From assembly GCA_038503065.1 (NCBI GenBank), contig JBCAMK010000017.1, forward strand, positions 744,001 through 808,000: 64,000 nt of DNA. The letters are read 5' to 3'. Below are positions 23,601 to 35,143 of the stretch, in pieces; within the stretch, counting starts at the first letter, position 1, and every line of letters starts with the position of its first letter. Below the pieces are notes generated by a model. The model saw nothing but the letters and a program-made list of their open reading frames with translations, was not told where the DNA came from and did no database searches. A program made the position numbers and the translations under genes. The stretch comes from Paragyromitra xinjiangensis (taxonomy: Eukaryota > Ascomycota > Pezizomycetes > Pezizales > Discinaceae).

Positions 23601-25930
23601 GGTTCGTTTGGAACGGGTCATTTCCTATTACAGATATGGACGAACTGACAAACTTGCTAACGTTTGCTAGAGCAATTGTAAACCGTCCTATACTCAATTG
23701 AACAGCAGGCTTAGTTATTATCCGAGTGGTAGAATATATTAAACTGCCAAAGTCGGATGTATTGAACGTTCCCCACTGGAGGTTCGGGGCTGTTGCGTTG
23801 GCGGTGCGTGCAGCTCGTCGACCCTCAGCATGGTCGTCCGAACATTGTTTTCCCGTGGGGCTGATTCAGCCACATCGTCATTCTACACCGCTGTCGGAGA
23901 GTTATTGGTGTGGAATTTGGGAGAAGGCAAGTTACCGATAGGTCGGACTTGTGTTTTATAGGTACAAATAAAGTCTACGAGCTGTTAGGTAAATATACTT
24001 ACGTTGTTCGTAGGCAGGTACGCTACTTTAAGGTACAAGGGTACTTGCTTTGCTTGTTTGCAAGACAGTGTATAGGTACATATGTGTGTATGTGTGTTTG
24101 CCTTCCAGAAGACTCCCCGCACGGGGGGAGGTTGTGTGGACTCTGCACGACATTTCGCGCAGGGGAAACCTGCCAATCCACTCCTGGTCCGACCCACACC
24201 AACGACAACGACGACAACAGTGACGCTTTAAACATCACTTGACAGGCTTGGGGTGTTCAAACGCTTGAACCATCCTCTGCACCTTGTTTCTTTTTTAATC
24301 TCACGCTCGCCTTGCAGGCAGGGCTCACCCGTTGATACGGACATTCTTAAGGGAGAGGAAAATAACCTGGAAGGGCACACCATACTCGCTTTCTTCCTGT
24401 ATTTTCTGGCTCTTTTTCCTGTCGTGGCACCCAGGGTGATAGGTTGTCTTTGTTCTTTTCTCGAAGGTGCTATTCAAGCCTTGCCTAGTGAGGAGAGATT
24501 GAGAGGTCAGGACAGAAAGATGATATGCGACTTTTGGAAGCCGTGGAGTCTAGGGTTCGCGGAGATTTCTGGTTTTTAGGGATTTAGTGCACGATACTCG
24601 ATCGATGAAAAGAAAGGAAGAAATGGGAATCTTCTTTTGGACAAAGTTCAGTGAACGTAACTAGCTGCAGTCGTATACCTGCCGCAGCGGGAGCAAAAGT
24701 ACTACACAAGTCTCTCTTAGCGAACAACAGAAAGCGCGTGGTCAACGCAATACAACAAATCGCGTTTTGGTTGCAGAGAGGTTAACCCGTTTTTGCGATC
24801 GACGGCTTGTCTATCGAAACATGGCCGTGGATCATTGGGTACATCTTAGAGAGATCGTCCTATTTGCAATGGTATGCTTCGACCGACGCTGCTTACGGCC
24901 GACCGATCCGACACCAACTTTCGATTGAATTTTTGAATTATGTGGAAGTGAGTTTTGTCGTACGAATATTGGAAACCCAAAACGCGAAAATACCATTCTC
25001 AAAGTGAAGTTTCGAAACAAAAAAAGCTCAGCCTTGTTGTACGGTGGCACCATCATCATTTTCCTTGTTGGAAGCCTGGTGCTTCGTGGGGAAGCGAAGA
25101 GACTATTTCTTTCCTTTTTCGATAAAGAATGGGAGGGGGGAGGGGATATTCCTGCAATAGAAGGTTAGACGAGGCAATCCTTGGAGAATTTCGCACTAAA
25201 AAATCTGGGGATATGTAGTTGCCATGACTGGTGATTGGCTGGAAAGCGTGGAGGAGGAGCATATGCAATAGCAGCTAACTAGTATCGGACAGAGGCATGA
25301 ATCCTATGCAGATGCGATTTCAAAGAAATGTTTGAGCTGAATTTGACGACTATTGACTTTGATGGTGTGCAGGCAAAAACTAATTACGTTGGTGATCTGC
25401 CTATCTAGGCAGCTATCCTGGCGAACTTCGCCGCAATCCAGAAATCTGCGGCCTCACGCCCCAAGAATTGTGTCCACTCCGGCAGTTTACAAGTACGCGG
25501 CCTACAAACACCACAGACCGGGCTATAAGATATAGCGGGGGTGAAGGCCGTTGAATGGATATATTCTTATGCCTGTGAAACGTTCCTCCTATGGCTTTAG
25601 GGTCATACAGGCTTGTGTGATAGGTACCAGCTATTCAAGCTGTCAGAATGCTGTTGCAGTGTGTCCAGATTTGTGTGGGTGGGGCGCAAGACGACAGGAT
25701 TGCTATAAAGAACGTGCTGGCTTCTATCCGCCCCATTGCATTTCGCTTTCGCTACTCCAGCCTCACCTCTCGTTTCCATCGTGCACGAGAGTTACTTTAT
25801 ATCTCTAGCTGCGATCTCTACCTCATCGTCATCTGGCCCGGCGCGATCAGGCTTCAGTTGTTGACTGATCTTATCCCGTCAAGCCTTCTACGACATCTCT
25901 TTGAGGCTACAGTGCTTGGTCAATACCACA
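20684..25930. other. Gene-poor 5.2 kb region with one tRNA gene
   Basis: Apart from tRNA-Ser (22486..22581) nothing is confidently coding. Bipartite motif copies lie at 21716..21733 and, on the minus strand, 22205..22222; TACATGTA at 21466. The stretch 23700..25930 is more GC-balanced, with GT-rich microsatellite-like sequence near 24070..24105, and may contain the promoter and long leader of the 25931 gene. Open frames of up to ~110 codons on both strands show no known domain. Confidence 0.4.
22486..22581 (-). tRNA. tRNA-Ser(UGA) with 15-nt intron
   Basis: On the minus strand the acceptor arms GACACCG and CGGTGTC pair perfectly, with discriminator G. D-arm GCC/GGC encloses GAGTGGTTAA; T-arm ACAGG/CCTGT encloses TTCGAAC. 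The anticodon stem TCAGA/TCTGA encloses CT-TGA-A, so the anticodon is TGA (22548..22546). A 15-nt intron (22544..22530) begins one base 3' of the anticodon, the canonical tRNA intron position. A long variable arm and G73 fit serine. A T-run about 10 nt beyond the 3' end can act as terminator. Confidence 0.95.
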
Positions 25931-28042
25931 ATGTCTGTCCCTCGACCGTCTACAGCTACCGCCTCGCTGGGTAGATTTGCTTCCGGCGGCCGACCTCAAT
26001 TCAACGAATCTGGTTCAGGCTCTCGGCATCAGTTCCCACCATTCGAAGCTGATATCGATTATCATCCTAACCCAAATCCTCGAGCTGGATTCGGCTCAGG
26101 GCAGCGACCACGGCCACAGAGCTACCATGCCCAGATTCATCAAGAGACCCCACAGCACCCCCACCCCCACCACTCACCTCCAGGAGCATCAGCACCCATA
26201 CGAGCCTCAGTGGGAAGGACCTTTCCTTCAGATGTAGGACAGGGAGCTGGACAACATCCGGGCGGTCCAAGGGCGAGCTCAATATCTATACAAAACTCGC
26301 AGCCACCGGTCACGAGATACGTATGTTTCCAGAAAAAACCGAACAAGAATATTTGGAAGAACGAGTGGGAGACATGTGACCACATCACGATGAGCATTGG
26401 ACCCGAGGAGACCGAAAGGCAGATTCGGCGACACAACGAACCAGGGAAAGACCTTGTGACGTCCATCTCGAGGCTTGGGAAGTACCAGATAAGACATCTC
26501 CGGAAGCATGAGGACAAGCTGAATGTGAGCGAGAAAGACTCAAAGAGTTGGAAATGGGTTGTGTCAGCTGTCGGGAAAGAAAAAAAACCGGGTGGTTCTT
26601 CACAAACCTTCTGGGCTATCTATTCTAGAGAACCAAGGGTTCGACCGACAAATACCTCTGCAAGGCCTCCTACTAGGGCCCAAACTTTTGCGCATCCCAC
26701 CAAGACTGTTCCTCGCCACGAAGATCCAGGGTATGATGGACCTATCGTTGTGCAATCGGTAGAGATCCCTGCACCACCTAGACCAAATGTTTTCCCAGGG
26801 GCAAGGCCCTCGACTGCAGGAGGTTATACCTCTGGGCAATATTTTGCAAACGACTTTTTGTCGGAAGCCTTCCCTGCACCTGCCACGGCACAACCTTCGA
26901 TACAACCTACCAGTGCTGGTTTTGGTCCTCTACCTGGCCCGCAACTACGTGAGATTAGACCAGGATCTCACGCACCATTCCCACCATTCCCCGGTTCGGG
27001 CCCGCATATACGAGAGGTTGATCCGGGGCGTTCGACATCTTTTTCGCAGTTTCAAGGTCCCAGTCAGTCGACGGATGCATTTCTGCGACCTGCCAACCGT
27101 ACTCAACCTGCGGTAGAAGTTCAGAACTTCGGTTACCAACAACCTCATAGTGCTGAACCTCGTCCATCGATGCCCGGAATGTCTTCAATGCCAGCGGCTC
27201 CACTCCACCGTCAACAAAGCGTTCGTGTAGATCAGCCCTTCCAACCGGAAGCGAAACGATCACCACGCCATTCAGACGTACGTCCTGCCATAAAGTACAC
27301 TCCTCCACAGCAGGAGCAAAGACGGAAAAGGAGCAATAGCATAGCTGCCCCTCGAGTTCATCAAGATCTTCCTGAGATACGCTATAATGACCATGTAGAC
27401 ACCCGAAAAAATCAACGTTCAGCTCTAGACCTCCCACCATACTCGGAGGACAAGATGCACAGGACAGATAGATGGTTAGAGTCTAGCATAAGCGGCAGTA
27501 GCGGCACTGGAACGTCAACTGTTGGGAGTGGAGATGGCGGAAGTGTTGTCGGTGAATATGTCCTCAATCCACCACCGATGGGTAGACGCAGAGATAGCGT
27601 CTCAACATATGCTGGGAAAGACTACTACACAAACTCATCTGCAGGTGGTCTCACTCGTGGTCGAAGCTTCAATGAAGGTGCTCGTCGGCGCCGCAGCACA
27701 GCAGACGACTACTATATTGATTCTAGACCTGCTGCACAGCCGCGCAGAGCCACCCAAGACTACGACCTCCAGTACGCAAACAACCCACAATCTAGATCAT
27801 CACCTAAATACGTCGGGTATCATGGTGTCGGCCGAAGAAGGAGCCCAAGCAGGAAGCGCAGCCGCAGCAGGCATTATGGAGGCCGTGATTCAGGTCCCGA
27901 GGATTACGAGTACGAAAGTGCGGATGAGGCAACTGAGGCTATGGGGAACCTCCGCGTAAATAACTCTACGGCACGACGTGGGCCACCGCGCCCGGGTACC
28001 CAGTACAGGCGTCTTCGTGGATTAGTGGAGTACGGAAGATGA
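25931..28042 (+). CDS. Unrecognised protein with RS/Arg-rich C-terminus
   Basis: Single-exon gene of 703 codons; the first ATG is at 25931. Function unknown. Residues 1-130 are disordered (Pro/His/Gly/Ser). Residues ~133-235 look folded: a segment starting RYVCFQKKPNKNIWKNEWE and ending FWAIYSREP, rich in Trp, Lys and charged residues with predicted helices. A long Pro-rich linker follows with a repeated phrase (LREIRPGSHAPFPPF, then IREVDPGRSTSFSQF). The C-terminal ~130 residues are Arg/Ser/Tyr-rich (RRRSPSRKRSRSRHYGG), resembling RS tails of nuclear RNA-associated proteins, then an acidic patch (EDYEYESADEATEAM). Nuclear or RNP localisation is inference from composition only. I could not assign a family. 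Confidence 0.75.
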   Translation: MSVPRPSTATASLGRFASGGRPQFNESGSGSRHQFPPFEADIDYHPNPNPRAGFGSGQRPRPQSYHAQIHQETPQHPHPHHSPPGASAPIRASVGRTFPSDVGQGAGQHPGGPRASSISIQNSQPPVTRYVCFQKKPNKNIWKNEWETCDHITMSIGPEETERQIRRHNEPGKDLVTSISRLGKYQIRHLRKHEDKLNVSEKDSKSWKWVVSAVGKEKKPGGSSQTFWAIYSREPRVRPTNTSARPPTRAQTFAHPTKTVPRHEDPGYDGPIVVQSVEIPAPPRPNVFPGARPSTAGGYTSGQYFANDFLSEAFPAPATAQPSIQPTSAGFGPLPGPQLREIRPGSHAPFPPFPGSGPHIREVDPGRSTSFSQFQGPSQSTDAFLRPANRTQPAVEVQNFGYQQPHSAEPRPSMPGMSSMPAAPLHRQQSVRVDQPFQPEAKRSPRHSDVRPAIKYTPPQQEQRRKRSNSIAAPRVHQDLPEIRYNDHVDTRKNQRSALDLPPYSEDKMHRTDRWLESSISGSSGTGTSTVGSGDGGSVVGEYVLNPPPMGRRRDSVSTYAGKDYYTNSSAGGLTRGRSFNEGARRRRSTADDYYIDSRPAAQPRRATQDYDLQYANNPQSRSSPKYVGYHGVGRRRSPSRKRSRSRHYGGRDSGPEDYEYESADEATEAMGNLRVNNSTARRGPPRPGTQYRRLRGLVEYGR

Positions 28043-30406
28043 AAATAAAAAGTTGGACTCTGATCAGGTTAAATTTGTTTATAATTTCTTGTAATACCAA
28101 AGCTGGGTTTTGGCAGGGGTTTGTTTTCTTGTGTATTTATTTTTTCTGATCCGTATAACTATGGGGTAATTATTGTGACGATATCACGATTTTTGCGATT
28201 TTCGGAGAATAAAGGGGAGTTTACAGTGCGGGTGTTATGGGATTTCTTTGCTACTGTCGTTTCTTGGTTTGTCAGGTTGAATCGAGCGTTGTAATCTGCG
28301 ATTATGTTGGGATGCGGGATTTGGAATCATTGGGCTTGAAGGTTTAGTCTTGGGATTGGCTCGGGGATTGAGAATTGACATTTGGTCATCAGCAGTTTCT
28401 CGAGAAGGAAAGCGTATAGCTTTGGTCTTGGGATTGTTAATTCTTTTTTTCTTTTTTCTTTTGTTTTTTTTGATGTAATCCATTTGGTGGCTATTCGGAC
28501 GCAGGCAATTAAAAAAAATGGTCTTATGTTTTTGTTGTGCCCACCTTCTTGACAGCATCAAGATACAGTTGGTTGAAGTTTAGATTCCGATTCCGATTTA
28601 GTCCACCGTTATATCCCTACTTGAGTTATTTGCATCTATTTCTGCCGCCTGTGCATGGGATGCAGGGTACGGTATTGGCTTCTTTGATTGATTGACGTAC
28701 TTACGACGCATGGCTAATGCAGCTGTCGCCTGCTACAGTTGTTGGATCAGAAGGAAGCATCAACTTCGGATGGAAACCAGTTTTTGATGGTTTCGATTGG
28801 GCACTTGTGTTAGTACCACATTCCTCGCGGGCGACTTGCTTGTCGAAAGAAAAATTCCCCCAGAACAAGGCTTTCGCCGATCCAACTCAATTATGATAGC
28901 ACTTGCTGCACATGAGATTCCAAAGTCTATTTGAGAAAGGTTGATGCATAACCATGCATCACTGCATCACTGCATCTAGCCACCAACTTCACCGAGGTCA
29001 ATCGAACCAGGAATCGGAGAATGAGGTTGACTTCCACCCTAGCTTCAGGAAGATGAGATATGTTAAATGCAAGCGCTCAGACCATTATGCTTCCGTGCTT
29101 CGCTCTTTACTTTTTTTTGATGGCCATCTCTGTTCTCCAATCGCGAGATAATCGATCGTGCGTTAGTATCTTTGAGATGAACCATTTGCCCAAGGTTTTG
29201 TGCTATCATCTTTGTAGGATTTTGTGATTACTATATCTTATTTGTTACAGAATGCTCCATGCTTCGAGGGTTTTACTAGCGGTAATGTGCCACAATGGTA
29301 TCAATAATCACAACATATCACTCGGTGAACCACTAGCCCTGAAATCGAAAACCGGGTTTATGGGTATAAATTGGGCTGAAATAAGTATCGTCAATCATCT
29401 CTTTAACCTGCTGTAGGTGGTAAGTACTGGTTTCCTGTATTTGGTGGGATTGGGCCTTTATGGTGTTCTGCGCTAGTTCGGAAGCAGTTTAGCGTATATG
29501 AACTCAATTTCAACCTCAACCCATGACGTTGAAGTAGCATCGAAGACATCCTTCATAAACACCTCCTAGGGCTATTCAGCGGAGGTATGTGAACCTCTCC
29601 GGGTTTTACCCCTATTGATATAACCTCTTTACCCTACTGGCTGATTCCTGGTTCGAAATCTGAGGCTCTTTCCCTCCTTTTTGAATGCTAGGCACCATCA
29701 GATGCCTCTTGGGGTGTAGGCTCGGAATTATTCTGAAAGTGGAAGCTCACCTAATACTCCTATAGGACTTAGGGTTGAGGGGATTTTACCCGGGGAATCA
29801 AGGGGTCAGCGTCCGAACCACAGCCAAAAGGAGAACTGGCTGTAAATACTGATAATTCACCAGAGCGGTATCTAGAAGTAGTTACCGGTGCACCATTTCT
29901 TCAAGACCTTGTAAGTTGTAGCTCGTAGGTGGAGAAATATCTTATCGATAACACCCCTGGCAGCGGTAAATGCGTCTCGGTTGCACACTTGCGCAACCAG
30001 CCGCGAGCCACCGCACCTGGGCCAAGGATGACTAAAGAAGACAGCTCAGTTCTACCTATACCTTACGTTTCTTGTTCCAGTTCCGCTCTTAAGTGATCTC
30101 TTCTACCGTCTTCTTTCGCCTATCCTTCTGTGGTGGCGTTCTCCCGTGTAGTTTTGGAAATTATTGTTCCGAGGAAATCAAACGTGCAGTTGATCAGACT
30201 GGATGATAGAGCAGGCAAGAGACGCACTGCAGAAGTAGAAGCGGTGAAAGAGGGTCGAAACCCCACGCTTCCCGGCTCTCCACCACTGCACCCCTCAGAC
30301 TCCTTCTTCTTCCAGTACCTTCGCACAGATAACCACACGCTCTCAGATCCCTTTTGAACCTTTCCACACGACCACCATCGAATCAAACTACCCTCAAACC
30401 GGCAGC
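28043..30406. other. Intergenic region, no gene seen
   Basis: 2.4 kb between two plus-strand genes. It starts with T-rich 3' flanking sequence (T-runs near 28440..28475), contains one minus-strand bipartite motif (29307..29324), and ends in the promoter of F-box B. A GGTTCGAAATC stretch at 29650 resembles a tRNA B box, but no tRNA can be folded around it. Confidence 0.4.
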
Positions 30407-31948
30407 ATGGGCCAACAAAAACGAAAGCTCGAGTCTACACCTGATATAGTGAGCTTACCCACTTCGAGTCCCTCAGTAGGGACTCGGTATTCTCCTGATG
30501 CATCAGCCAACCCATCAAAACGGAGACGGATTCGTGCGGGGGTGCAAGCAACTCCTACTCGCCGCTCAGATAGAATAAAAGCTCGCCTCCCAGATACCCG
30601 TTGTCATGTCAACCGCATGCCTACTGAGATCCTAATCTCTATCTTTACAGAAGTTCAAAAGGCGCTTAAAACCCAGAAGTACACTCTTGAGCCATCCGTC
30701 AAGACTATATGCAATCTAGCCCATGTTTGCACTAGGTGGCGGGATGTAATGATTAACTGTCCCCCACATATGGTTAGTAATTTGAAAATTTACCTATGCA
30801 GTACAAACTCATGCTAATCAGATGGTGCGAACAGAGTTTGTATTCCGTATTTGATGATAGGCAAGATGAAACGGAAGTGGAAGTACCAGAAATTAAAAGG
30901 TCAACTATTGGGCCAGGGGCGCTTGCCGATTTTGTCCAGGAATTTAAAACAAGAGAGTTAGCCTCGTTCGTCTTTGCAGGAAAGTCTACGAAGATTTTCG
31001 ACTTCAACCTGACACAACGCAATAAAAAACGAAGAGAATTGGAGGTGAAAAGGTTATGGTTTTTGGGGTTAAACCATTTATCAGCAGGTAGAGGAGTCCC
31101 TTTGATATCCCTCTAGGAGTTACAATGACGGAAATCATCTACGAGTTAAGAACTAACAACGGATAGAGTTTCTTTTGACAAATGAGTTCAAGGGACTCCA
31201 ATATCTCTCTTTCATGTACACGCAGGTGAATCACATCTGCCAGGTTGCCTCGGTGTTACGTCAGCCCATATCATGTGAAGTCTTATCATTGGACGGGGTT
31301 GCCGTCCGTCACTCGGGAAAAGATTGTCAGACATGGGAGCACTCATCGCGGGATCTTTGCGTTCTTCAATCCTTGGATCTCATCAAAGACTGGATCCATT
31401 TTAAGCACCTCCGTGTTAACGCGACCTCTTTGCTTGGGCAATCCCCCATCCACTATCCGACAGCTCGTCAAATCTGCCAATCAAAAAATGAAGATCATGT
31501 CCGCACTTTTCAAACAAGCCATAGCAAGGCGCCAAAGTTGGAGACTCTGGGGGTGTGGGAGTTCTCTGCGTTAGAGATCAAAGATATGGGACTGGACTTG
31601 TCAGAGCTTCGCCAATTGAGTGTGGAGGTATCGGAGTTTAACTACGGCGCAAAATCCCGGCGAGGGGATGATAAATGGGAGAATGGATTTTGGTCAAGTT
31701 TGTTAGTGGCAGGGAAAAAACTCGAGAAGGTTGCGATCAGCGGTTTAACCAAAGTCCAGGATATTCTGGACCTCAGTAAAGCCCTCGAGGGCCTAAGCCC
31801 CAATTGTAGAGTCAGCTTTAGTAGAGGTATCCCTGAGGAGGTTATAGAAGATTTAAAGAAACAGCGGCCAATGGTAGAGTTTGTGAGAGCAGGGCCGCCT
31901 AGTGGCCCGTCAGTGCAGAGTGGAGGAGGCCAAGAAGAAAGGAAATAG
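30407..31948 (+). CDS. F-box protein B (paralogue of A)
   Basis: Probable SCF substrate receptor, 466 residues from exons 30407..30772, 30835..31087 and 31167..31948. The basic N-terminus (KRRRIR, RRSDRIK) leads to an F-box at ~68-118 (HVNRMPTEILISIF ... LAHVCTRWRDVM). Intron 1 (62 nt, donor GTTAGT) sits at the same place and phase as the single intron of F-box A. Intron 2 (79 nt, phase 1) splits the codon after HLSA and is absent from A. The region shared with A includes FDFNLTQRN, FLGLNHLSA, FLLTNEF and the C-terminal stretch ending in a Gly/Ser tail. Both start near the same relative motif, supporting the ATG at 30407. Confidence 0.85.
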
Positions 31949-32669
31949 CTTTGAGAAAGATAAAGCATATGGATGTTGTATATTCTACGGGGTCTAGGTG
32001 TTCGTTGGTATTCTTTTTGATTATTTTGGGCTTCTGGTTGGGACGTTGGGTATTTTATAGCGCATCGAGAGTTGGTTGGGCGGGGAAATTTTTTGTGCTT
32101 CCACTTCTCCGTATTTTTTTCGAGCATCCAAATTCTGTAGGGTGAGCACATCGAGGCCAGGAGCTGAAAGTGCTTCTAGCCCTTTTTTTTGACTCAATAC
32201 AAACAATGTAACTATACCATGTACGATATTAGTTGAAGGTACATATGCTAGGGACCCGGGTGGAGCGGGTTTTGGGAGGCTTGGAAAATACGATAACTCG
32301 GTGAATAAATCACTGTAGCTTTGCCCGGTGGTAGCTTTATGTCAGACGCCGTGATAAGTGGTGGGTTCTACAAAACTTTTTATGGCCTTCTGCACAAGTC
32401 CTTGTTTTACGACTATCACAGCGTAATCACATTATGCTAGGTTCTTTTACATTAAAATTCTAGCCTGGATAAATGGACTATATAATGAAAAGAAATGGGT
32501 AAAAACTATATGTAATTTGTCGATATCTCTATTTCCAGGGGCCATGGCCAGACTCTGCCAAGCCCTTATCGATAAGCCTTGTGAAGGTAGGTTACCCGGT
32601 TGTTCCCTCCTTTGCTTCAACATCCGAAAAACTTCGCTCACCGAACAACTCAACTATCGCCAACACGCA
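31949..32669. other. Spacer F-box B / ipi1
   Basis: 720 bp, AT-rich with poly-T runs; presumably the F-box B 3' end and ipi1 promoter. Nothing further recognised. Confidence 0.4.
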
Positions 32670-33815
32670 ATGGGTTCTAGCAATAGGAAAAAGAAGGAAA
32701 AACTAAAAGATTTCCAGAAGCCAAAGCTAAAGGTTGGCAAAACGAAAGCTAAGGCGTCAAATTTCACTGACACTTCCTTCAAATCTAAAGGTACCATCTT
32801 ATTCTTACTTCATTCCAGAGGAACAGTCAGCTAACAGTGGGAAACAAACATAGCAATCGTTGTTGCCACGCAGTCACTTCACACATCCGCACCAAGTGTA
32901 TCCTATCTCTTCACGCACCATTTAACATTATTGAAACACCACTCATCCGCAACCCGTCGCGAATCCCTGTCATACCTAACAACACACCTCCCCAATGCCC
33001 TCCACTACGCAACTACCTCAGTCTCCAATAGTGGAATACCAGCGATGTCAACCGTAGCCAATGCACTGACGCCACTGATGCTGGACACTTCACAGGTAGT
33101 CAGAACCCATCTTCTGGCGCTCTTGAAGCTTTTACCACGTGAACAAGTCGCCATGTATATTCCCAAAATACTCCTCTTCGTAAATTCCGCAACAACACAT
33201 ATCACGGAGGACATCAGGGCGGACTCCACAAAGTTCCTAGAGTGGGCCATTAGTGTGGATCGAGAGGGCGCCTTTGGTAGCGGAGGATGGGGTAATAGCT
33301 TGAGAGGCATCGCCGGATGCCTTGGGTGGACTGGTGGTGGTGTGAAAGCGGTAGTTCCGAAAGGAAAGGAAACAAAAATTGTTTTGCAGCATTTGGAGAC
33401 GCTTAGAGCGGTTTTAGAAGCGGGATTGGCGAATGGGGATAATGAAGTGGAGGAAGACGGAAAGAGGATACGAAATTTAGGACTTTTGCATGGAGGCTCG
33501 GAAGCATACATGATACCGAAAAAGTCGAACTTATATGCCTATTTAAACTTGTTTTCAGCACCACCGGCAAATAATAGTGCTGGTGGTAGTGGAGGAATAG
33601 GAACAGCTCGTTCCGGTTCGATGGCTATGGTAGGAGAACCAGAAGATATGGATTCTAGGCGGAGATATCTGATGGATGGCCCTGGGAAGGGAGTTTTAGT
33701 TGCTCTGAAAATGGGGCTATCGAGCTTGAAGAGGGATGGTGGGGAGGTAGGGAGGGTCGCAGGGAAAGTTTTGGCTCATCTAGATGATATGTTAGAGGAA
33801 AAGGAGGTTGAATAG
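32670..33815 (+). CDS. ipi1: Ipi1, Rix1-complex pre-rRNA processing protein
   Basis: Component of the Rix1 (Rix1-Ipi1-Ipi3) complex needed for ITS2 processing and 60S maturation, homologous to mammalian TEX10. Exons 32670..32790 and 32854..33815 give 360 residues; the 63-nt intron has a GCTAACAG branch region and acceptor ATAG. The N-terminus is the family signature: basic stretch KKKEKLKDFQKPKLKVGK followed by NFTDTSFKSKAI. HEAT-like helices follow (LLKHHSSATRRESLSYL, LMLDTSQVVRTHLLALLKLL). The splice restores SKAIVVATQSL, matching the conserved SFKSK-AI junction. A Gly/Ser-rich insertion lies near residue 285. No neighbour has a related function. Confidence 0.9.
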
Positions 33816-35143
33816 ACACAATTTTGTCTAATCCCCATAACAGCCACTAGGTATCAGCTTAATAAGATCCAGGCCCCGGGGTTGGCAAGACTAGCAGACG
33901 AGCCTGCAAAATGGGTAATCGAAGCTCATCCACGCGATTCTGCAGGCTGAAACCCCAAGGCCAGATCTTGATCACAAAGGATAGCGACTGACGTTATTTT
34001 CTCTTAAGCATAGGGTGGTGAGGTCTTGCCTAGGGCCTAGACTAGAACCTACTCAAGGTCAGGGGAAACTACTCCAGTGTGATAGATATCTTTCCTATTT
34101 TCTAAGATTAAACCTATAGATCATTGGCTATTTCATAATGATACAATTACCGTTTAAAAGTCTGCACGCCCTAGCGCTACTTAGTATATTCCGAGTGATA
34201 ATATGTGATTCAGAGGGCTGGTGACATATGCGGCATGGCCTTTCACGATCTCTAACCCTCAAAAATTACTGTCATCTTGAGACTTTCTTTCGCCCCCACT
34301 ATCTCTGTCGTGTTATATTGCTACTGCTTGTTGATATCGCTCTTTATTATCCAACAACATACTCAGAGACTTTTCTTACCTATGACTTTAACGAACTGGA
34401 AGCTAAATCTCCCCTAGTTATCCCCATATAACTAAGCTCCTCCTTGGCAATACCAAGACCATTCTTGAAAACCTAACTACTTCTAGAAACCTATGCCTTG
34501 AAACTCTCGACGACATCCTATTTAGAACGGATTCTTATTACTATCCTCGGTCCAATCCTTCCTCTAGCCCAGCCTAAAGCTGGGCTTCGAAAATTCACAA
34601 TCATATTCGCACTTTACGGGCCTTAAGCAATTCACCGGGCCCATCCGAGGCTTTGGGTAGGTAGTAGCTACCTCCCCCTTCACAAATTTAGTTCAGCTCT
34701 GGCTCGGGCTTTTTTCTTCCTCTCTTCATCCACTAGTCCCAGATCATTACAAGGGGAAACCTATATATTAGTGGTAGGAGAAATAATCTCCAAATGACAC
34801 TTATACATTTCTACAGCAAACCAAGGTTATATCTAACTCTAACTTAACCTCAACCCAAAACCCATTTCTAAAGTTTCTATGACAACTCCCCAAACCACTA
34901 CAATATACATGCACAAACACCACAGACCCCCATGCTTTTTGGTATAGCAAAAGAAAAAGAATGCAGGAAATATAGAGCAAGAAAATAATAAAACGAGATA
35001 TATGAGAAATAAAACATGAAGAACCATAACATATATACATGGTAACCTCAACTCACAACGGTTCTCGTCCTCAAAGTTCAAATAAAGAATAGAAACACCT
35101 ATACTTCCTCTATCCTTCCACGCCCCCGACTCTTGCGCTCCTT
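33816..35143. other. Convergent spacer ipi1 / PPR gene
   Basis: 1.3 kb. A perfect inverted repeat AGCCTGCA/TGCAGGCT lies at about 33902..33948, a short AGCCCAGC/GCTGGGCT hairpin near 34568..34590, and a bipartite motif at 34192..34209. No coding gene supported. Confidence 0.4.

Noticed and set aside
29571..29660. Possible tRNA around GGTTCGAAATC
   Set aside because: No acceptor stem, D-arm or anticodon stem can be paired.
33902..33948. AGCCTGCA/TGCAGGCT inverted repeat as a terminator or MITE
   Set aside because: Arms are only 8 bp with a 30-bp gap and there is no target duplication; chance is plausible.
34228..34431. 67-codon hydrophobic frame
   Set aside because: It looked like a transposon or membrane relic, but no conserved motif or companion exon could be found.
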